Source of the DNA: an uncultured Christensenellaceae bacterium
GTDB lineage: Bacteria > Bacillota > Clostridia > Christensenellales > UBA3700
Assembly (NCBI GenBank): GCA_910587685.1
Contig: CAJUMY010000002.1
Span: forward strand, 62,001-126,000
Direction: 5' to 3'
Length of the DNA stretch: 64,000 nt
The translations under genes and the position numbers were made by a program. The notes beneath the pieces are model-generated. The model worked only from the letters and a program-made list of their open reading frames with translations. It did no database searches and was not told the origin of the DNA. Shown piece by piece: positions 36,810 through 45,207 of this stretch (positions are counted from its first letter, which is position 1; every line of letters begins with the position of its first letter).

Positions 36810-36818
36810 TCAATAACG

Positions 36819-36854
36819 CGTTCCGATGAGGTTTGGTTATCGGGACGTTTTTTT
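36819..36854 (+). terminator. terminator after rnc
   Basis: CGTTCCGAT pairs with ATCGGGACG (36819-36827, 36839-36847, one G-T pair), then seven T. This marks the end of the housekeeping transcription unit. Confidence 0.85.
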
Positions 36855-36909
36855 ATACGCTATGATAGATTTCATGGTCAAAATTCATTTGTGATACCGC
36901 TCGGCGTAT

Positions 36910-36930
36910 TTTTGAAAAAATTTTTCAAAA
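36910..36930. repeat. A/T-rich dyad and related repeats upstream of the activator
   Basis: A 21-bp inverted repeat, TTTTGAAAAA-A-TTTTTCAAAA, is followed at once by AGTTGTCA. About 80 bp on (37007-37030), TTTTTCAAA recurs before GACAACTTTGTC, itself a dyad. AAGTTGTC and GACAACTT are inverted copies. These look like operator-type sites in the 372-bp gene-free stretch 36810-37181, which also holds the rnc terminator and the LexA box. I could not place a convincing -35/-10 pair there. Confidence 0.45.
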
Positions 36931-37110
36931 AGTTGTCAGTAATGGGTACGGATTTGAAAATTGCGTTATACAATTAGGGCGTAGAGAGCAAAGCGGCAAA
37001 AAAAAGTTTTTCAAAGCGACAACTTTGTCATATACGAAACGCTATACTCTCTATGTTGCAACCCAAAGCTGCCACAAGTTTCCCGTGGTATATTTTTTTA
37101 ACAATCTATA

Positions 37111-37124
37111 CGAACATATGTTCG
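37111..37124. promoter_or_regulatory. LexA (SOS) box
   Basis: CGAACATATGTTCG is a perfect 14-bp palindrome that matches the Bacillus-type LexA/DinR consensus CGAACRNRYGTTYC at 13 of 14 positions. It lies 57 nt before the start of the ArpU-like activator gene and 290 nt after the end of rnc, so it most likely puts the phage-derived block under DNA-damage control. Confidence 0.88.
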
Positions 37125-37181
37125 AACACTTGGCTTGACATTACGCCCCGAAAATATGTCGAAGTCGAATTTGGAGGAATA

Positions 37182-37904
37182 ATGAACACTTTATTAATCA
37201 AGTGGAGTAAAACATTGCTGTATAGTTATCCGCACATTGCGAAATTCGTCAGAGCGCTCGAGGAGGAGCTCAATTCCGTAACGTCTCTCGGTTACGGTTC
37301 GAAGCACTTTTCGTACGGGCAGTCTACTTACGATTTTCTCGAATCTATGCTCGCGCTCGGAAAGAGGATAAGGAACCTCAAAGAGATAGAGGAGACGATA
37401 GGCGAGATACTCGTCAAGATAGGCGAGAGCGGAGAGATACTTTCCGAGCGTTACGTCAAACGCCGCTGTATCGAAGAGATAATCAAGGGAGTATCCTCGA
37501 GAACGATGTACCGAAGATTTGACAAAGCCGTCGGCGAATTCGCTTTCGAGCTCCTAAAGCAGGGCTATACGCCCGACGTTCTCGAAGAGATGTTCGGTAA
37601 AGAACGCTTCGTGATAGCTCTAAAGAACAGAATGAAATACGGCAGCCGTCCTATCTATTCGCGTAGAGAAGATACTGAGCAAGAGCGTGAAGAAACTTGC
37701 GACGGCGGCGATATTTCAGACAGCGCGGACGGAGAATACTCGGAAAGACATAGCGTACGCTATGACGCAAGCGGAAAACTCGACCCGGAATCAACAAGCG
37801 TCGTATCTGACGCGTCTTCGTATCGCGATAATAAGGCTAGCGCCGAGCTGTATATCTTGCCGGTCGAGATAGGAGTTTCCGTAATAAAGAGATCGGCAGT
37901 GTGA
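37182..37904 (+). CDS. ArpU/RinA/Xpf-like late-gene transcription activator (probable)
   Basis: The 240-residue protein has a helical region followed by a segment around residues 90-130 (ERYVKRR, EEIIKGVSSRTMYRRFDKAV, then GEFAFELL). That segment has the spacing of the sigma-70 region-4-like helix-turn-helix of ArpU, RinA and PBSX Xpf regulators. These sit just upstream of terminase genes and switch on the late operon, exactly this position. The last ~75 residues are a Ser/Glu/Asp/Arg-rich linker and a short hydrophobic end. TTGGAGG at 37171-37177 selects the ATG at 37182. A LexA box lies 57 nt upstream. The assignment rests on pattern and position. Confidence 0.6.
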   Translation: MNTLLIKWSKTLLYSYPHIAKFVRALEEELNSVTSLGYGSKHFSYGQSTYDFLESMLALGKRIRNLKEIEETIGEILVKIGESGEILSERYVKRRCIEEIIKGVSSRTMYRRFDKAVGEFAFELLKQGYTPDVLEEMFGKERFVIALKNRMKYGSRPIYSRREDTEQEREETCDGGDISDSADGEYSERHSVRYDASGKLDPESTSVVSDASSYRDNKASAELYILPVEIGVSVIKRSAV

Positions 37905-38060
37905 ATTTACGATACTCGGCTAAGCTGACCTTTATCTAAAAGGAAACATACAAACCGAGAAACGATAATAGACGGTATAAAAAAGAAGCGGCGGACTGTC
38001 TGTCAAACGCCTCGATAAGTATTGAAAAACGCTTTATGTCACGTAAAGTCAAAAGGGAAT

Positions 38061-38096
38061 AAATAAAACGGCTTGGATATTTCAAGCCGTTTGTAT
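38061..38096. terminator. bidirectional terminator between activator and membrane-protein genes
   Basis: The 10-bp perfect stem AAACGGCTTG with its complement (38066-38075, 38083-38092) has T-rich tails on both strands and separates convergent genes. Confidence 0.8.
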
Positions 38097-38136
38097 TTCG
38101 CAAAAAATCAAACAATTTAGGACGTAGCGTTGCGTT

Positions 38137-38946
38137 TTAATATCTGTCGTCGATATACGCGTCGTCTCTATCATCGTCGTCTATCCTGTAGCGTCCGTTC
38201 TTCTTCGTACGCGTAGGTTTGAAGATGAGGAAGACGAGTATCACCGCAAGCAGGCATATCGCCACGATGAGGACTATCTTCACGACGTTGTTTGTCGGAA
38301 GTTTGTCGCCTTTGGATTCGTCGGGACCTATCGTGCCTCCGCCGTTGTTATTATTGTTATCGTTATCTGTGTTCGGTGGATCGACGGGTTCTACGGGAGG
38401 CGTCCATGCGGGAACGGTTATTCCTGCGTCGGTCGTTATCGAAGCGTCTACGTAGCCCGCCTGTTTTGCGTCCGTCATGACTAGATATACGACTTCGCCT
38501 TTGCTGTTGTTCGTTCTCGAAAGAAAAGTAAGCGACGTATCTTTCGTCAGCGTAACGCTTGTTCCCTTAGATAGGTCGGCGTCTTTTGAAAGAGAGATGC
38601 CGCTGAATTTGACGTTGAGCTTTTGAGAATGAACGTATTGTAGGACCGCATCCGATTTGAAATTGCTTCTTTGAGTCAGTCTGCTCTCGTCGCTCTGTTT
38701 GAACCGTACTGTATAGCCGTTATAGCTTGCGATAATATGACCTTTAATGGCGTCGACAGATTCCTTTTTGAGCCAGTAGCCTGCGGGAAGTACGACCGTC
38801 ATATCGGTATCGTTGCCGTCGAATAGTACGACGTCATCCTTTATTTGGTAGTATACGTCGCTTTCTTCGGCGCTCAGTACGCCGACGCTTGCCGTCGCCG
38901 TAACTATTAAAATTATCGCCAATATCGAAATCACGAATTTTTTCAT
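38137..38946 (-). CDS. exported single-pass membrane protein of unknown function
   Basis: This 269-residue protein has a signal peptide (MKKFVISILAIILIV and a cleavage-like ASA-V region near residue 20), an extracellular beta-rich domain of about 150 residues, a Pro/Asp/Asn-rich linker, a C-terminal transmembrane helix (about residues 222-244) and a short tail of Lys/Arg then Asp. AAAGGAG 7 nt upstream picks the ATG at 38946. It lies on the minus strand between the late activator and terminase, as a single-gene unit. It may be a host surface protein, a morphogenetic accessory or an exclusion-type protein; nothing in the sequence decides this. Confidence 0.72.
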   Translation of the reverse strand: MKKFVISILAIILIVTATASVGVLSAEESDVYYQIKDDVVLFDGNDTDMTVVLPAGYWLKKESVDAIKGHIIASYNGYTVRFKQSDESRLTQRSNFKSDAVLQYVHSQKLNVKFSGISLSKDADLSKGTSVTLTKDTSLTFLSRTNNSKGEVVYLVMTDAKQAGYVDASITTDAGITVPAWTPPVEPVDPPNTDNDNNNNNGGGTIGPDESKGDKLPTNNVVKIVLIVAICLLAVILVFLIFKPTRTKKNGRYRIDDDDRDDAYIDDRY

Positions 38947-38982
38947 GTTCACTCCTTTAAGCGAGGATCGCCTTATCGCGCC

Positions 38983-38999
38983 TTCCGCATGCTGCGGAA
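38983..38999. other. hairpin in the divergent spacer before terminase
   Basis: TTCCGCA-TGC-TGCGGAA is a perfect 7-bp stem with a 3-nt loop and no T-run, so it is more likely a leader structure or protein site than a terminator. I found no clear promoter for the terminase operon in 38947-39110, consistent with a promoter that needs an activator. Confidence 0.4.
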
Positions 39000-39110
39000 A
39001 ATCCAAGCGCAGCCTTTATCCAAACGGTGTGTTCTCGCTTCGAGACTTGGTCTAAACAACTATAAGTATACTATAAGATTTATGAAAAATAAAGTGTTTC
39101 AAGGCGGTAA

Positions 39111-40604
39111 ATGAAGCGAATACAGGTCGAAAAGTCGAAAATTTTGAGAAAAAATGTAGATGAGAAGGAGCAAAAAAGCGTGGAAAAGCGGGAGATCGTA
39201 GAGAGAATACTCAGCATAGAGAAGATACTCGCCGAAAGAGAGAAGAGCGACTGGCTGAAAAAATACAACACGGGAAACAAACGGCACGAAAAACAGATAC
39301 TTTTTCACCGCTCGAAAAAGCGTAACAGGTGGGTATTCGGCGGAAACAGAAGCGGAAAGACGGAGTGCGGAGCGGTGGAAGCGGTTTGGTACGCGAGAGG
39401 TATACACCCATATAGGGAGAATCGAATAAACGTCGAAGGGTGGGTGGTTTCGCTCTCGTACGAAGTGCAAAGAGACGTCGCGCAGGCGAAGATACTCAAA
39501 TATTTGAATCCTTTATGGATAGATTCGATAAAGATGCAGAGCGGTAAGCAGTCGAGTCCCGAATACGGCGTTATAGATTATATAATCGTTAAGAACGTGT
39601 TCGGAGGCAAATCAAAGATAGCGTTCAAAAGCTGCGATCAGGGACGGGAAAAGTTTCAAGGCGCGTCGCTCGATTTCGTATGGTTCGACGAAGAGCCTCC
39701 GAAGGATATTTACGACGAGTGCCGAATGAGGGTGCTGGACAGACGCGGCGATATATGGGGCACGATGACTCCGCTCAAAGGTCTTACTTGGGTATACGAC
39801 GAGATCTATATCAATAAGAAGAACAATCCCGAGGTATGGTATACGCAGATGGAATGGGCGGACAATCCGTATCTCGACAAGGAAGAGACGGATATGCTCA
39901 CGTCCAGCATGTCGAAGGAAGAGATCGAATCGCGGAGATACGGACGCTTTAACGTGGCTGAAGGACTCGTATATACGGAGTTCGATCCCGAAGAGTGTGT
40001 GATCGAGCCCTTTTCGGTGCCGAGCGTATGGCACGATAACGTATCGATAGACCCGGGGCTCAACAATCCTCTCGCGTGTCTCTTCTTCGCCGTCGATCAC
40101 GACGGCAACGTATACGTTATAGGAGAGCATTACGAAGCGGGAAAGAACGTCGACTATCACGCGAGCGCCATAGCGTCGCTTGCCGACGAATTGAACTTCA
40201 AACGCGATCCGCTCGGCCGCCTGCACGCGCTTATAGACAGCGCCGCCAATCAGACGACTCTTTCGGGAACGAAGAGCGTCGTCGAACTCTTTTACGAGAG
40301 AGGGATAGTGTGTAATTCGGCGGTCAACAAAGACGTCTGGAGCGGCATAAATACCGTAAAGTCATATCTTAGGAATCGAAGACTCTTCATCTTTTCGAGC
40401 TGTAAACATCTTATCGGAGAAATGAAGAGCTATTCTTGGGGAAAGGGAGACAAGCCTAAGAAAATCGACGATCACGCTCTCGACGCGCTAAGGTATTATA
40501 TTATGTCGAGACCCGAGAGCGCAAAACGCGAAAAATACGTCAAGAGCGAAATAGAGAAAGATAAAGAGCGGCTTATAAAGAGAAGGCGGAATTATCGAAT
40601 ATGA
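39111..40604 (+). CDS. terL: phage terminase, large subunit
   Basis: The 497-residue DNA-packaging motor has an N-terminal ATPase with Walker A GGNRSGKT (residues 77-84) and Walker B FVWFDEE (189-195), and a C-terminal RNase H-like nuclease with acidic residues in SIDPGLNNP (Asp314) and DDHALDALRYY. A charged helical extension of about 55 residues precedes the ATPase. AAGGCGG is close to the ATG. All catalytic motifs are intact. It is the first gene of the plus-strand late operon. Confidence 0.93.
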   Translation: MKRIQVEKSKILRKNVDEKEQKSVEKREIVERILSIEKILAEREKSDWLKKYNTGNKRHEKQILFHRSKKRNRWVFGGNRSGKTECGAVEAVWYARGIHPYRENRINVEGWVVSLSYEVQRDVAQAKILKYLNPLWIDSIKMQSGKQSSPEYGVIDYIIVKNVFGGKSKIAFKSCDQGREKFQGASLDFVWFDEEPPKDIYDECRMRVLDRRGDIWGTMTPLKGLTWVYDEIYINKKNNPEVWYTQMEWADNPYLDKEETDMLTSSMSKEEIESRRYGRFNVAEGLVYTEFDPEECVIEPFSVPSVWHDNVSIDPGLNNPLACLFFAVDHDGNVYVIGEHYEAGKNVDYHASAIASLADELNFKRDPLGRLHALIDSAANQTTLSGTKSVVELFYERGIVCNSAVNKDVWSGINTVKSYLRNRRLFIFSSCKHLIGEMKSYSWGKGDKPKKIDDHALDALRYYIMSRPESAKREKYVKSEIEKDKERLIKRRRNYRI

Positions 40605-40697
40605 TGTCAAAGATCTTTTTGCGAACGCTACAGAGTGTTATTGCGTTACTCACGCGATCTATGCGAAAGCGTTCAACGGAAAAGGAGGAGAAAGTAC

Positions 40698-40976
40698 GTG
40701 GAAAAAGAATTGATGGACGCATTGTATAAAAAAGCCGTCGGGTATGAGACGAGCGAGATCGTAGAGGAGTATAACGACGTCGGAGATATAGTGAAGCGTA
40801 AGGTATCCACGAAGTATATTCCTCCCGACGTTACCGCGCTCAAGATATACGTTGAGGAGAGCGACAGAGGCGATCTCGTAAGACTTGACGACGAAGAGCT
40901 TATCAAAGAGAAAGAAAGATTACTTAAGTTACTTGGGGAGATGGAAAGAAATGAAACTGTTAAAGGAAAAGTATAG
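40698..40976 (+). CDS. small phage packaging-associated protein (terminase-small-subunit-tail type)
   Basis: These 92 residues contain YKKAVGYETSEIVEEY, a basic KRKVSTKYIPPDVTALKIY stretch and a Glu/Leu-rich C-terminal helix. The KALGY...EEY...KKVSTK-xPPD pattern resembles the C-terminal part of clostridial phage small-terminase-like proteins, but there is no full DNA-binding domain here. AAAGGAGG at 40681-40688 points to a GTG at 40698, with an ATG at 40713 as alternative. It overlaps the next gene by 26 nt. Confidence 0.6.
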   Translation: MEKELMDALYKKAVGYETSEIVEEYNDVGDIVKRKVSTKYIPPDVTALKIYVEESDRGDLVRLDDEELIKEKERLLKLLGEMERNETVKGKV

Positions 40977-41175
40977 TATGCGCTGCGATATGGGAACTTG
41001 TCAGAATATTGCCGAGTTCGAAGTGGATCTAGGCGGAAATAAAAGACATAACCTACATATATGCCGTAGCTGTTTTGATGAACTTTACGGCGAGATGAGC
41101 AAAGTCGTAACGCCTAAGTCTCCCGCGAATATGGTGAAGGCGGCTGAAGATAGGAGAAGAGAATGGAGAAAATGA
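40951..41175 (+). CDS. small zinc-binding-like protein in the phage block
   Basis: This protein of about 74 residues has a four-cysteine arrangement CDMGTC-(~18)-HICRSC that could bind zinc, then a basic C-terminus. It overlaps the preceding gene by 26 nt and the portal gene by 13 nt. The start could also be the ATG at 40978. The family is not recognised; small zinc ribbons of this kind occur in phage packaging regions. Confidence 0.55.
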   Translation: MKLLKEKYSMRCDMGTCQNIAEFEVDLGGNKRHNLHICRSCFDELYGEMSKVVTPKSPANMVKAAEDRRREWRK

Positions 41176-43046
41176 CGAAAAAAGATTTTGCCGCAAAAAA
41201 AAGCAAACTCGCCGAAAAGTACGAAGAGGAGATAGTCAAAGACGTGACGGAGGATTTCAAACGCAGACAGCTTTCGCGGCGTTCTCTCGAATTGCAGTGG
41301 CGGCTCAATATGAACTTTCTCATTGGCAATCAGTACGCGGAGATAACGGCTCTCGGCGATATAGACGATTACGGCAAGGATTATTTTTGGCAGGAGAGAG
41401 AGGTCTATAATCACATCGCGCCGATAATAGAGACGAGGATCGCTAAGCTCGGCAGGGTCAAGGCGAATATGAGCGTGAGACCTTTCTCGTCGGACGAGAA
41501 CGACGTCAATACCGCAAAGCTCTCTACGTCCGTCCTTCGCAGTATTTCCGAGGACAACAGGATGTCGGATATAATGAGCGACGCCAATCTTTGGAGCGAA
41601 GTGTGCGGAAGCGCGTTCTATAAAGTCGTGTGGAACAGTTCTAAAGGAATGATAATCGGCGAGAACAAAAAGGGAGAGAAGATAGCGGAAGGCGACGTCG
41701 AAATAGCGCTCTGTCCGCCTTACGAGATATATCCCGACGCGATGGCTTCGGCGAACGTCGAAGACGCGAGGAGCATCATCCACGCCAAAGCGTACCACGT
41801 CGACGACATCTTCGATACGTGGGGAGTCAGAGTCGAGGGCGGCGACGTAGATATTTTCACTATGGACAGCGTATTCGTAACGGGCGGACTTGGCTCGAGC
41901 GGAGCTTCGCAAAGCGTTATGACGGAAAAGGCCCGCGATCACGCGGTCGTCATAGAGAGATACGTAAAGAGCAGTAAAACGTATCCTAACGGGCGGCTCA
42001 GCGTCGTTGCGGGAGACAAACTCCTATACGACGGCGACCTTCCCTACGTCAACGGCAAAGACGGGTCGAGACTCTTTCCGTTCGTGAGACAGTGCGCGAT
42101 AACCAACGTCGGCAGTTTCTTCGGTTCGAGTATAATCGAGAGACTCATCCCTCTTCAACGCGAGTATAACGCGGTAAGGAACAGAAAGCACGAGTTTCTC
42201 AACAGGATAGCTATGGGCGTGTTAGCCGTCGAGGACGGCTCGGTCGATACCGACAATCTTGAAGAAGAAGGACTCTCGCCCGGTAAAGTGCTTATCTACA
42301 GACAGGGCTCCGCGCCGCCGAGGTTTATGAATCCCGGGAGCGTGCCGAGCGACTTTACGCTCGAAGAGGACAGGCTTCTTGAAGAGTTCAAGACGGTTTC
42401 GGGAGTCAGCGACTTCATGTCGTCGTCTAAAGTTCCCGCGAACGTAACGTCGGGAGTGGCTCTTTCTCTGATACAGGAGCAGGACGATACCAGAATATCG
42501 CTCACGTCCGACAGCTTGAGATCGGCGGTACGAACTATCGGCGAAATGATACTCCGTCTTTACAAGGAATACGCGACGAATAAGAGACTCGTGCGTATTG
42601 CGGGAGAGAACGGCGATATAGAGCTCAGATATTTCAACGCTTCCGAACTCAAGTGCGACGATCTCGTGTTCGATACGGATAACGAGATCTCGGACACTCC
42701 CGCAAACCGTAAGAATATCGTTTACGATATCATCAAGATGGGACTGCTCTACGACGGAGACGGCAAGATGTCGACGTATTCGAGACTGAAGGTCCTCGAA
42801 ATGCTGGGATTCGGCAACTGGGAATCGAGCGCGGATATAGCGGAACTGCATAAGAAGAAGGCGCTGAGAGAGAACGACTCGTTCGACTTTGACATCGTAG
42901 AAGTAGACGATCACGGATTGCATATCAAAGAGCATACCAAGGCGCTCATATCCGGCAAGTGCAAAAGACGCGAGGAACTTCTCGAGCATATACGTATGCA
43001 CGAAACTTATACCGCTATGGACGGTAATACGGAGGCGAATATATGA
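41163..43046 (+). CDS. phage portal protein (P22-like)
   Basis: The 627-residue portal is the dodecameric ring at the packaging vertex. It is close in length and layout to P22-type portals: an N-terminal basic stretch, a stem/clip region and a long C-terminal region. The segment IPLQREYNAVRNRKHEFLNR and the SGVALSLIQEQDDTRISLT region are typical of portals of short-tailed phages. AGGAG ends 6 nt before the ATG. The stop overlaps the next gene by 4 nt (ATGA). Nothing suggests truncation. Confidence 0.88.
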   Translation: MEKMTKKDFAAKKSKLAEKYEEEIVKDVTEDFKRRQLSRRSLELQWRLNMNFLIGNQYAEITALGDIDDYGKDYFWQEREVYNHIAPIIETRIAKLGRVKANMSVRPFSSDENDVNTAKLSTSVLRSISEDNRMSDIMSDANLWSEVCGSAFYKVVWNSSKGMIIGENKKGEKIAEGDVEIALCPPYEIYPDAMASANVEDARSIIHAKAYHVDDIFDTWGVRVEGGDVDIFTMDSVFVTGGLGSSGASQSVMTEKARDHAVVIERYVKSSKTYPNGRLSVVAGDKLLYDGDLPYVNGKDGSRLFPFVRQCAITNVGSFFGSSIIERLIPLQREYNAVRNRKHEFLNRIAMGVLAVEDGSVDTDNLEEEGLSPGKVLIYRQGSAPPRFMNPGSVPSDFTLEEDRLLEEFKTVSGVSDFMSSSKVPANVTSGVALSLIQEQDDTRISLTSDSLRSAVRTIGEMILRLYKEYATNKRLVRIAGENGDIELRYFNASELKCDDLVFDTDNEISDTPANRKNIVYDIIKMGLLYDGDGKMSTYSRLKVLEMLGFGNWESSADIAELHKKKALRENDSFDFDIVEVDDHGLHIKEHTKALISGKCKRREELLEHIRMHETYTAMDGNTEANI

Positions 43047-43678
43047 CGGAGAAATACGAGAACGTTATCGAAATAAGAAGCGGCGAGACGGCAACGTCCG
43101 ACGCTCCTCTTTCGGAAAACGAGAGCGTTATGACTGCAAAAGAGGAAAATGATTCCATCGAATGCGAAGAGAGCGACGCGTCAGAAAGCTCTTTCGATAA
43201 CGGCGGAGAGAGCGATAGCGGCGATGAAAAAGACGGCGGCGAATATTCGGATAATAACGCGGACGCCGAAAAAAATATACCCGTATTCATGCGTGACGAC
43301 TGGAAAAGACGCGTTGAGGATTTTGAAGAAGAATACCCGATAGCAAAGCGATTCGGCAAAGAAATGGGCGAGATGATATTGGCGAGCGATACGCTGAAGA
43401 GAGACGGAGATTGCCTTTATAAGGCTCTTCTTAAAGTAATGAGCGATAGATATCTGCCCGACGCCGAGAAAGCGAAAGACGAAGCGTTCCTTCAAAATTA
43501 CATATACGCCGATGAGAATATCGTAGCAAAGATAGTTGAGGATTATCTCGATTCGTTTGACGAAAGGAGACTTCCGAAGACTATGACAAAGGGCGGTCAG
43601 ATATCTTTGACCCGTCCGAACCGTCCCTCGACTATTTCGGAAGCGGGACGCATAGCGGAAAGGATCATGAAAAGATAA
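43043..43678 (+). CDS. probable capsid scaffolding protein
   Basis: This 211-residue protein lies between portal and capsid genes, the classical scaffold position. The first ~80 residues are extremely acidic (Asp, Glu, Ser); the rest is helical and it ends with basic residues (AGRIAERIMKR), the pattern of scaffolds that bind capsid by a basic C-terminal helix-turn-helix. No protease domain is seen. It overlaps the portal stop and ends 15 nt before the capsid gene. Confidence 0.75.
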   Translation: MTEKYENVIEIRSGETATSDAPLSENESVMTAKEENDSIECEESDASESSFDNGGESDSGDEKDGGEYSDNNADAEKNIPVFMRDDWKRRVEDFEEEYPIAKRFGKEMGEMILASDTLKRDGDCLYKALLKVMSDRYLPDAEKAKDEAFLQNYIYADENIVAKIVEDYLDSFDERRLPKTMTKGGQISLTRPNRPSTISEAGRIAERIMKR

Positions 43679-43693
43679 AAGGAGAAAAAAGAA

Positions 43694-44854
43694 ATGGTAA
43701 GTTTGGAAACAGCGGAAAAAGCGTTAAAGTCGGTATATCTCGGCGTCGTGCAGGATCAGCTCAACGTCGGAGTCAATCCGTTGCTCGCTAAGATACAGCA
43801 GACGACGAGCGACGTTTGGGGAAAGGAAATAATAAAGATGGTGCCTTACGGCATGAACGGCGGTATCGGAGCGGGTACCGAGATAGGAGAGCTTCCCGAC
43901 TCTGCGGGCAATAATTACAAACAGTTCAAGCTCGAGCTCAAGAACCTTTACGGAACCATAGAGATATCCGATAAGGCTATCATGGCGTCAAGAAGTTCCG
44001 CGGGAGCGTTCGTGAATCTTCTCAACGCCGAAATGGAAGGTCTTCTCAAGGCGTCGAAGTTCAATCTCGGCAGAATGCTCTACGGCGACGGCAGCGGAAC
44101 TCTCGCTACGGTCACTGCGGTCAACAGTTCGAACAGAGTCGTACTCTCTTCCGTAAGGAACGTTATGGAAGGCATGGTCGTAGACTTTCACAGCAAAGAC
44201 AGCGGCAACGTTTACCCCAATATGAAGGGAAGAAGGATAGTTTCGATAGACAGAAGCAGCAGGACGGTCACCCTCGACGGAAGCGCCTACGACGCTATGG
44301 CTGTCGGCGATACCGTAACGGTACAGAAGTCAAAGGGTTACGAGATAACGGGACTCGGCGCAATATTCTCCGACAAGGATATATACGGTCTGAAGAGGAG
44401 CGAGAACGAATGGATGAAACCGTATATGAGATCTTTCTCTGGCAACAATCTCGATACTGAAACTATTCAGCGCGCTATAGACTACGTAGAGGAAGTAGCG
44501 GGAAGCAATATAGATTTCATCGTGGCTAGTTACGACGTGAGAAGAAAGTATATCAACTACGCGAATACGATACGACTCAATATAGACTTTATGAATCTCG
44601 ACTGCGGATATAAGGCTATATCTTATAACGGTATTCCTCTCGTTGCGGACAGATTCGTCGAGGAGAACGCGATGTATCTTCTTAACAGTAAGGATTTCAA
44701 ACTGCATCAGCTGTCCGATTGGAGATGGCTCGAGGGCGACGGCGGAAGAGTCATAAAGCAGAAGGCGGGTTCGCCGTGCTATTCGGCGACGTTGGTAAAA
44801 TACGCCGATCTCATATGCGATAAGCCGATAGGTCAGGTAAAACTGACGTTCTGA
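43694..44854 (+). CDS. major capsid protein (HK97 fold)
   Basis: The 386-residue protein starts with an N-terminal helix, followed by a loop with IGELPDSAGNNYKQF, the ISDKAIMASR spine region and a beta-rich insertion at about residues 130-210 (MVVDFHSKDSGNVYPNMKG, then RTVTLDGSAYD). That insertion resembles the I-domain-like inserts of P22-type coat proteins. The P-domain follows with the NTIRLNIDFMNL and the DRFVEENAMYLLN segments. Length fits a coat with one inserted domain. It has its own good ribosome site and appears intact. Confidence 0.87.
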   Translation: MVSLETAEKALKSVYLGVVQDQLNVGVNPLLAKIQQTTSDVWGKEIIKMVPYGMNGGIGAGTEIGELPDSAGNNYKQFKLELKNLYGTIEISDKAIMASRSSAGAFVNLLNAEMEGLLKASKFNLGRMLYGDGSGTLATVTAVNSSNRVVLSSVRNVMEGMVVDFHSKDSGNVYPNMKGRRIVSIDRSSRTVTLDGSAYDAMAVGDTVTVQKSKGYEITGLGAIFSDKDIYGLKRSENEWMKPYMRSFSGNNLDTETIQRAIDYVEEVAGSNIDFIVASYDVRRKYINYANTIRLNIDFMNLDCGYKAISYNGIPLVADRFVEENAMYLLNSKDFKLHQLSDWRWLEGDGGRVIKQKAGSPCYSATLVKYADLICDKPIGQVKLTF

Positions 44855-44870
44855 TAAAGGAGCGAAAGGT

Positions 44871-45176
44871 ATGATCAAAATAACTAACGACGTAATGGAC
44901 ATAGCGTCGAGAATTAAAGAGATAGACGAGAGATACGAAGTGTATTATAATCCCGAAACGTCGAAATTCGAGGTGCATACAGGCGATGCGCGTCAGGCGA
45001 TCATACCTTACGCCTCTCTCGACGCGAGGGCTGAATTTTATATACGACGCACTCGCAGAGAGAATATCGACAGGCTGATAAAGGAGCTTGACGAAGAAAA
45101 TAGGAGATTGTCTGAAGCGCGTGACAAACGCGTTTTAGACAACGCTATCAATAATCTCGACAACGCGTTACGATAG
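44871..45176 (+). CDS. small conserved phage head-module protein
   Basis: These 101 residues open with an N-terminal beta part (IKITNDVMDIASRIKEIDERY, then FEVHTGDARQ) and end in a charged helix of about 45 residues. A protein of this size and motif (KITNDVMDIA, then YIRRTRRENIDRLI) recurs directly after capsid genes in clostridial prophages. Its function is not known; it could be a decoration or maturation accessory. AAAGGAG is 9 nt upstream. Confidence 0.7.
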   Translation: MIKITNDVMDIASRIKEIDERYEVYYNPETSKFEVHTGDARQAIIPYASLDARAEFYIRRTRRENIDRLIKELDEENRRLSEARDKRVLDNAINNLDNALR

Positions 45177-45207
45177 CGGGACGCTATTATCGGGAAAGGA
45201 GGAATAT

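Noticed and set aside
37135..37140. TTGACA as the -35 of the activator promoter
   Set aside because: No acceptable -10 at 15-19 bp downstream; probably chance.
38061..38096. Attachment-site candidate next to the phage block
   Set aside because: It is a symmetric terminator hairpin; I noticed no direct repeat of it at the right end of the block.
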